From: UBA6544 sp049601975
GTDB taxonomy: Bacteria > Pseudomonadota > Alphaproteobacteria > UBA8366
Length of the DNA: 64,000 bases
Assembly: GCA_049601975.1 (NCBI GenBank)
Contig: JBMYRC010000006.1
Span: 5,266-69,265, forward strand
Direction of reading: 5' to 3'
The notes beneath the pieces were generated by a model. That model ran no database searches, was not told the DNA's origin, and saw nothing but the letters and a program-made list of their open reading frames with translations. The translations under genes and the position numbers were made by a program. Below are positions 60,435 through 64,000 of the stretch, piece after piece; position 1 is the stretch's first letter; each line of letters starts with the position of its first letter.

Positions 60435-61325
60435 ATGGACGAATTACGCACGACAGTCACCGAAGAAGAATACGCACACATCATCGTAAAACCGCTCGCC
60501 GGAGCGGTGGGCGCTGAAATCGATGGTGTCGATCTCCGCGACCTTAACGATTCAGCCTTCGATGAAATTTATGCGGCGTGGTTGTACCATCATGTTGTCG
60601 TGCTTCACGATCAACACATCACGCCCGAGCAACAACTCGAATTTGCCCGCCGATTCGGTGACATCCATCATCATCCCTATATGAAGGGGCTCGATGCATA
60701 TCCGGAAATCTTCGAAATCCTGAAAGAGCCGGGCGACGACTACACCATCGGCTCCGCCTGGCATACGGACCAGATGTTTAGCCCGCAACCGGCAAAGGCG
60801 ACACTCCTTCTCGCCAAAGAGACCCCGAATGCTGGGGGAGATACCCTGTTTACCAATATGCATCTGGCATACGACACACTTTCGGACGCCATGAAGGACA
60901 TGCTCTCCGACGTAAAAGTCTTTTGCGCCAGCGATCATTTCAAACGCACAGGCGGAAGTAGCGCCTCTCGACAAGACCGCCTGAAGGGGAATACGGAAAT
61001 GGCGGCCAAAATGCAGAGCACCGAAAAGCCACAAACCCGCACGGCACACCCTCTCGTCCGCACGCATCCCGAAACCGGGAGGAAGTCGCTCTATCTGGGC
61101 GCACACGTGCAGACATTGGATCGCTTTACACAAGCGGAAGCGGCCCCGCTCATAGAATTCCTCGACACACACTCGACCCGGCCCGAGTTTATCTGCCGCG
61201 TCAATTGGCGGCCCGGCACACTTGTTATCTGGGACAATCGCTCACTGCAGCACTACGCCATCCCCGATCATAATGAACGCCGGCGCATGCACCGGGTCAC
61301 CATCGGCGGAGACACACCGTATTAA
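60435..61325 (+). CDS. TauD/TfdA family dioxygenase, tandem copy 1
   Basis: 296 residues. Fe(II)/2-oxoglutarate enzyme: iron ligands in SAWHTDQMFSPQP (HxD) and SLQHYAIPD (distal His), the 2-oxoglutarate Arg in RRMHRVTIGG, and a conserved IHHHPYMKGLDAYPEIFEI loop. Strongly similar over the whole length to the next gene, hence a tandem duplication. Likely hydroxylates a carboxylate/sulfonate/phenoxy-acid substrate; not identifiable. 72 bases after the crotonase gene. Confidence 0.93.
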   Translation: MDELRTTVTEEEYAHIIVKPLAGAVGAEIDGVDLRDLNDSAFDEIYAAWLYHHVVVLHDQHITPEQQLEFARRFGDIHHHPYMKGLDAYPEIFEILKEPGDDYTIGSAWHTDQMFSPQPAKATLLLAKETPNAGGDTLFTNMHLAYDTLSDAMKDMLSDVKVFCASDHFKRTGGSSASRQDRLKGNTEMAAKMQSTEKPQTRTAHPLVRTHPETGRKSLYLGAHVQTLDRFTQAEAAPLIEFLDTHSTRPEFICRVNWRPGTLVIWDNRSLQHYAIPDHNERRRMHRVTIGGDTPY

Positions 61326-61445
61326 GCGTCGCCGATCAGAGATTTGATACCTTCCCCCTTGCCTCTCCCCTAAACTCTCCTGTAAATTTGTCCGGACAAC
61401 TGGCGCGTCGCTCATTCAACCCGCTGCGTGAAAGGAATACAGAAA

Positions 61446-62333
61446 ATGGACGGAACGAACGCGGTCACCACTGGGCCGGAGAGCTACAACATTATCAGCG
61501 TGAAACCCTTCGCGGGCGCCATGGGCGCGGAGATCGAGGGGGTCGATTTGGCCAATCTCGACGATGCGACCTTCGACGAGCTGTATGCCGCCTGGCTGCG
61601 CCATCACGTCGTTGTCTTGCGCGACCAGAAGATCACGCCGGATCAGCAGATCGCCTTCGCCCATTGCTTCGGCGAGATTCACCACCATCCCTACATGAAG
61701 GGAATGGAGGATTATCCGGATATTCTGGAAATCGTGAAGGAACCGGATTCAAGCTACACGTTCGGGTCGTCCTGGCACACCGATCAGATGTTCAATCCGC
61801 AACCAGCAAAGGCAACCATGCTTTATGCGCATGAGACACCGAGCGCGGGCGGCGACACAATGTTCGCCAATATGCATCTGGCCTATGATGCGCTCTCGGA
61901 CGCCATGAAGGATATGCTGTCGGGTGTGCAGACCTGGTGTGTCGGCGACAAGTTTAAATTTGCCGGTGGTTCCGCGCGCCAAGCCCGCTACGAAGGTAAC
62001 GCTAAGATGAAGGACAAGGTGCGCGATCCCGGTAATCTGCAGACCGAAAGCGCTCATCCGTTGTTTCGTACCCACCCCGAGACCGGACGCAAGTCACTCT
62101 ATCTCGGTAATCACGTGCAGACCCTGCACGGGTTCGAGGAAGCGGAGGCTGAGCCGATCTTGGACTTCCTGCGCGAGCACGCGGTACGGCCGGAATTTAC
62201 CTGCCGTGTCAATTGGAAGCCGGGCACGATCACGATCTGGGACAACCGTTCAGTTCAGCATTTCGCGATCCCCGACTACACCGAGCGCCGTCGCATGCAC
62301 CGCATCACCATCTGCGGCGACACGCCGTTCTAG
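61446..62333 (+). CDS. TauD/TfdA family dioxygenase, tandem copy 2
   Basis: 295 residues from ATG 61446 with AAAGGA ahead (the frame opens at GTG 61428). Same landmarks as its neighbour: SSWHTDQMFNPQP, IHHHPYMKGMEDYPDILEI, SVQHFAIPD and RRMHRITICG. Differences cluster in the middle (about residues 150-195: CVGDKFKFAGGSARQARYEG against CASDHFKRTGGSSASRQDR), the likely substrate lid. So the copies may have diverged in substrate. Gap of 120 bases between them. Confidence 0.93.
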   Translation: MDGTNAVTTGPESYNIISVKPFAGAMGAEIEGVDLANLDDATFDELYAAWLRHHVVVLRDQKITPDQQIAFAHCFGEIHHHPYMKGMEDYPDILEIVKEPDSSYTFGSSWHTDQMFNPQPAKATMLYAHETPSAGGDTMFANMHLAYDALSDAMKDMLSGVQTWCVGDKFKFAGGSARQARYEGNAKMKDKVRDPGNLQTESAHPLFRTHPETGRKSLYLGNHVQTLHGFEEAEAEPILDFLREHAVRPEFTCRVNWKPGTITIWDNRSVQHFAIPDYTERRRMHRITICGDTPF

Positions 62334-62344
62334 AGTTTTATTCT

Positions 62345-62467
62345 CCCCCCTTACCCAAGCCCTCTCCCACAAGGGGAGAGGGGATTTCACCAAGTGGCAA
62401 GTTGTAGTTCCCTATCCCCTTGTGGGCTAAACGCCGAAGAGGCGTTTTGGGCTAGAGTGAGGGGGAG
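62345..62467. repeat. Intergenic inverted repeat, CCCTCACCC family (copy 3) with a nested hairpin
   Basis: Left half CCCAAGCCCTCTCCCACAAG then GGGAGAGGGG; right half ATCCCCTTGTGGG ... GGGCTAGAGTGAGGGGG. The right arm is interrupted by about 25 bases forming a separate perfect hairpin AAACGCC-GAAGA-GGCGTTT (62429-62447), as if a small palindrome had been inserted. Between the tandem dioxygenase and ketopantoate-reductase genes. Confidence 0.75.
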
Positions 62468-62484
62468 TTGAAAAGGAAACGTTC

Positions 62485-63543
62485 ATGGGCATGAAAATCG
62501 CGTTCGTCGGCGCGGGCGCTGTTGGAGCGCATGTGGGCGGATATCTCACGCGCGCAGGTCACGACATCACGATGATAGACATCTGGCCGGACCATGTCGA
62601 AGCGATGCGCCGAGACGGGCTCTCACTCGACGGATTGACGGAGCCGGAATGCTTCAACGTCAAGGTGAATGCGATCCACGTCACCGAATTGCAGGAAGTC
62701 GCGAAATCCGCCCCTTTCGATATCGCCTTCATCTGCGCAAAATCCTACGACACGGTTTGGCACACCCAGATGATCGCGCAATACCTGGCGGCGGACGGGT
62801 TCTGCGTCTCTTTGCAGAATTCCATCAATGAGGAACGCATTGCCTCGGTCGTCGGCTGGGGCAAGGTCATCGGCTGTATCGCCAGCACCATCGCGGTGGA
62901 ATTAGACCGGCCCGGACATGTGAACCGAAACGTGGCGCTAGGCGGCGATCGGCACACAATCTTCCGCGTCGGTGAGCCACACGGCAGGATCACGCCGCGC
63001 ATCGAGCAAATCGCCGACATGCTCAAGGTCTGCGACAGCTCTAAGACCACGACAAACCTATGGGGTGAGCGCTGGTCCAAGCTCTGCGTCAACGCGATGC
63101 GCAATCCGGTCGCGGCGGCAACGAGCCGCAGCGGCAACGAGAACGACCGCGATCCAATGACCCGTCAACTCTCTATCCGGCTTGCGGGCGAGGCCTGCAG
63201 AGTTGGGATTGCCCACGGCTACGACCTGGAGAACATCTACAAAATGCCGCCGGAGCAGCTGATTGCGGCCCGCGACGGCGACATGGCGGCGATGGAAGCC
63301 TGCGAGGCGGTGATCGTCGAGAACGCCAGCTTCCGCAATGACGATCAACGCCCCTCCATGGGCCAGGACATGTTGAAGGGCCGACGCACCGAAATTGATT
63401 TCATCAGCGGGCTGGTGGTCGAGAAAGCCACGGAATTGGGCCTCGACGTGCCCTGCAATGCGGGTATTCTGGAAGCGGTGCGCAAGGTCGAACGCGGTGA
63501 CATTCCGGCAAGTGCGGAAGCGGTCGCACATATTAAGCCTTAA
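62485..63543 (+). CDS. Ketopantoate reductase family protein (PanE/ApbA-like)
   Basis: 352 residues, longer than E. coli PanE (303). NADPH motif IAFVGAGAVGAHVGGYLTRAG, catalytic Lys and Asn in ERWSKLCVNAMRNPV, and RPSMGQDMLKGRRTEIDFISG (Ser-Met-x-x-Asp block). True PanE reduces 2-dehydropantoate for pantothenate/CoA synthesis; many larger paralogues in catabolic clusters act on other 2-oxo acids, so I give no symbol. AAGGA precedes the ATG. The stop overlaps the convergent DUF488 stop (TTAA). Confidence 0.9.
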   Translation: MGMKIAFVGAGAVGAHVGGYLTRAGHDITMIDIWPDHVEAMRRDGLSLDGLTEPECFNVKVNAIHVTELQEVAKSAPFDIAFICAKSYDTVWHTQMIAQYLAADGFCVSLQNSINEERIASVVGWGKVIGCIASTIAVELDRPGHVNRNVALGGDRHTIFRVGEPHGRITPRIEQIADMLKVCDSSKTTTNLWGERWSKLCVNAMRNPVAAATSRSGNENDRDPMTRQLSIRLAGEACRVGIAHGYDLENIYKMPPEQLIAARDGDMAAMEACEAVIVENASFRNDDQRPSMGQDMLKGRRTEIDFISGLVVEKATELGLDVPCNAGILEAVRKVERGDIPASAEAVAHIKP

Positions 63544-64000
63544 CGACTTAGTCCTCCGGTTCTTAACCGATACGCTTCTTCGATACGCGCCGCTGAGTCG
63601 AGGAACAGGTCGTCTTCCTCCAGTCCCATCGCCGTCGCGAGGCGCGCTCCCGCCGCCTCCCCAGACTCCAACGCACCGTCAACCAGGATATGGCCGATCG
63701 ACACACCACGTCGGATCAAGTGACGTGAGACCAACAGCGTACGATGGCAATCGAGGGGCTCGCGTTCGGCGCACATGAGCGCGATGCGGAGGCGCGACGC
63801 GCCCTCTTCCACCCGTCGCAACCCTTCGTCAAAAGCGGGCGTCGCGGCAATCCGGTCATAGACGACGCGACCGTCGAGGTACCATTTTGGGTCGTCCGGC
63901 CGCGCACCCAGTTCCTTACCGAGGAAGACATACGCAATCCCCTCGCCCTTCAATCGCGCGGCTAATTCGTCCTTGCGATACTGCGGGTGACGCTTCGAAT
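63540..64000 (-). CDS. DUF488 family protein (N-terminus outside window)
   Basis: About 153 codons are readable from the window edge in one frame: SKRHPQYRKDELAARLKGEG, IAYVFLGKELGARP, RIALMCAEREPLDCHRTLLVSRHLIRRG and VSIGHILVDG. These are the hallmarks of DUF488 (conserved LGKELG and the CAE-DCHR cysteine pair). The family is small and cytoplasmic, of unknown function. No start is visible; TTG 63953 is only the first possible one inside the window. Confidence 0.88.
   Translation of the reverse strand, partial: SKRHPQYRKDELAARLKGEGIAYVFLGKELGARPDDPKWYLDGRVVYDRIAATPAFDEGLRRVEEGASRLRIALMCAEREPLDCHRTLLVSRHLIRRGVSIGHILVDGALESGEAAGARLATAMGLEEDDLFLDSAARIEEAYRLRTGGLSR

Noticed and set aside
1..64000. 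CRISPR arrays, tRNA/rRNA genes, insertion sequences, prophage or defence systems
   Set aside because: I looked for regularly spaced repeats, cloverleaf-like GTTCRA arms, transposases, integrases and known defence proteins in gaps and translations and found none.

Overview
The window looks like chromosomal DNA of an alphaproteobacterium, probably an uncultivated Rhodospirillales-type marine or soil lineage. The basis is the core block aroC - fabI - (yihY) - dnaJ-like - pdxH, the gltB/gltD pair, a moderately high GC content, and a very large complement of catabolic accessory genes: luciferase-like monooxygenases, TauD dioxygenases, crotonases, acyl-CoA enzymes, SDRs and MFS exporters. This taxonomic guess is inference. 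I saw no tRNA, rRNA, CRISPR array, insertion sequence or phage gene.

Layout. 1-5.1 kb: partial D-aminoacylase-type amidohydrolase, tag, an SDR/hydroxyacid dehydrogenase pair and a DHA2 exporter. 5.0-12.9 kb: NTF2-like remnant, ubiX-ubiD decarboxylase pair, glyoxalase-like protein, alpha/beta hydrolase, MFS, old yellow enzyme and a luciferase-like monooxygenase. 13.0-16.0 kb: an overlapping LysR / stand-alone EctC-like / DHA2 exporter operon. 16.0-20.5 kb: luciferase-like enzyme, cupin, an acyl-CoA-dehydrogenase-fold protein with desulfinase-type active-site residues, P450 and a small basic protein. 20.5-28.8 kb: housekeeping block (frameshifted NTF2-like gene, aroC, fabI, yihY, dnaJ-like, glycine-zipper lipoprotein, pdxH, CDF transporter) and an MFS. 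28.8-30.9 kb: a hybrid PAS histidine kinase whose 5' end is broken by amber codons. 31.0-35.6 kb: HMG-CoA-synthase-fold/zinc-ribbon protein, thiolase, crotonase, epimerase. 35.7-41.9 kb: a co-directional catabolic run (carboxyltransferase, MaoC-like, DsbA/FrnE-like, TauD, cupin, PPOX, RraA-like aldolase, MhpD-like hydratase). 41.9-50.6 kb: Baeyer-Villiger monooxygenase, TIM-barrel isomerase, CMD protein, hydrolase, luciferase-like enzyme, acyl-CoA synthetase, NIPSNAP protein, SDR. 50.6-56.7 kb: gltD and gltB. 57.1-64 kb: Asp/Glu racemase family protein, DHA2 exporter, crotonase, two tandem TauD dioxygenases, ketopantoate-reductase family protein, partial DUF488.

The most interesting observation is at 37.8 kb. 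The FrnE/DsbA-like gene has an in-frame TGA exactly where the catalytic cysteine of the CPWC motif belongs (TGA-Pro-Trp-Cys). Twelve bases further on there is a perfect 8-bp hairpin with a G-containing pentaloop, placed as a bacterial SECIS element should be. It is therefore a candidate selenoprotein (U-P-W-C) inside a catabolic operon. Conventional gene calling would truncate it or call it a pseudogene.

How the genes fit together (inference): the 35.7-41.9 kb run looks like a degradation pathway ending in a hydratase plus pyruvate-forming aldolase. UbiX makes prenyl-FMN for the neighbouring UbiD-type decarboxylase. GltB and GltD form glutamate synthase. Several genes (two NTF2-like, the kinase 5' end) are visibly damaged. 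Either there is real gene decay or the assembly carries point errors, so single-base anomalies here should be checked against reads.
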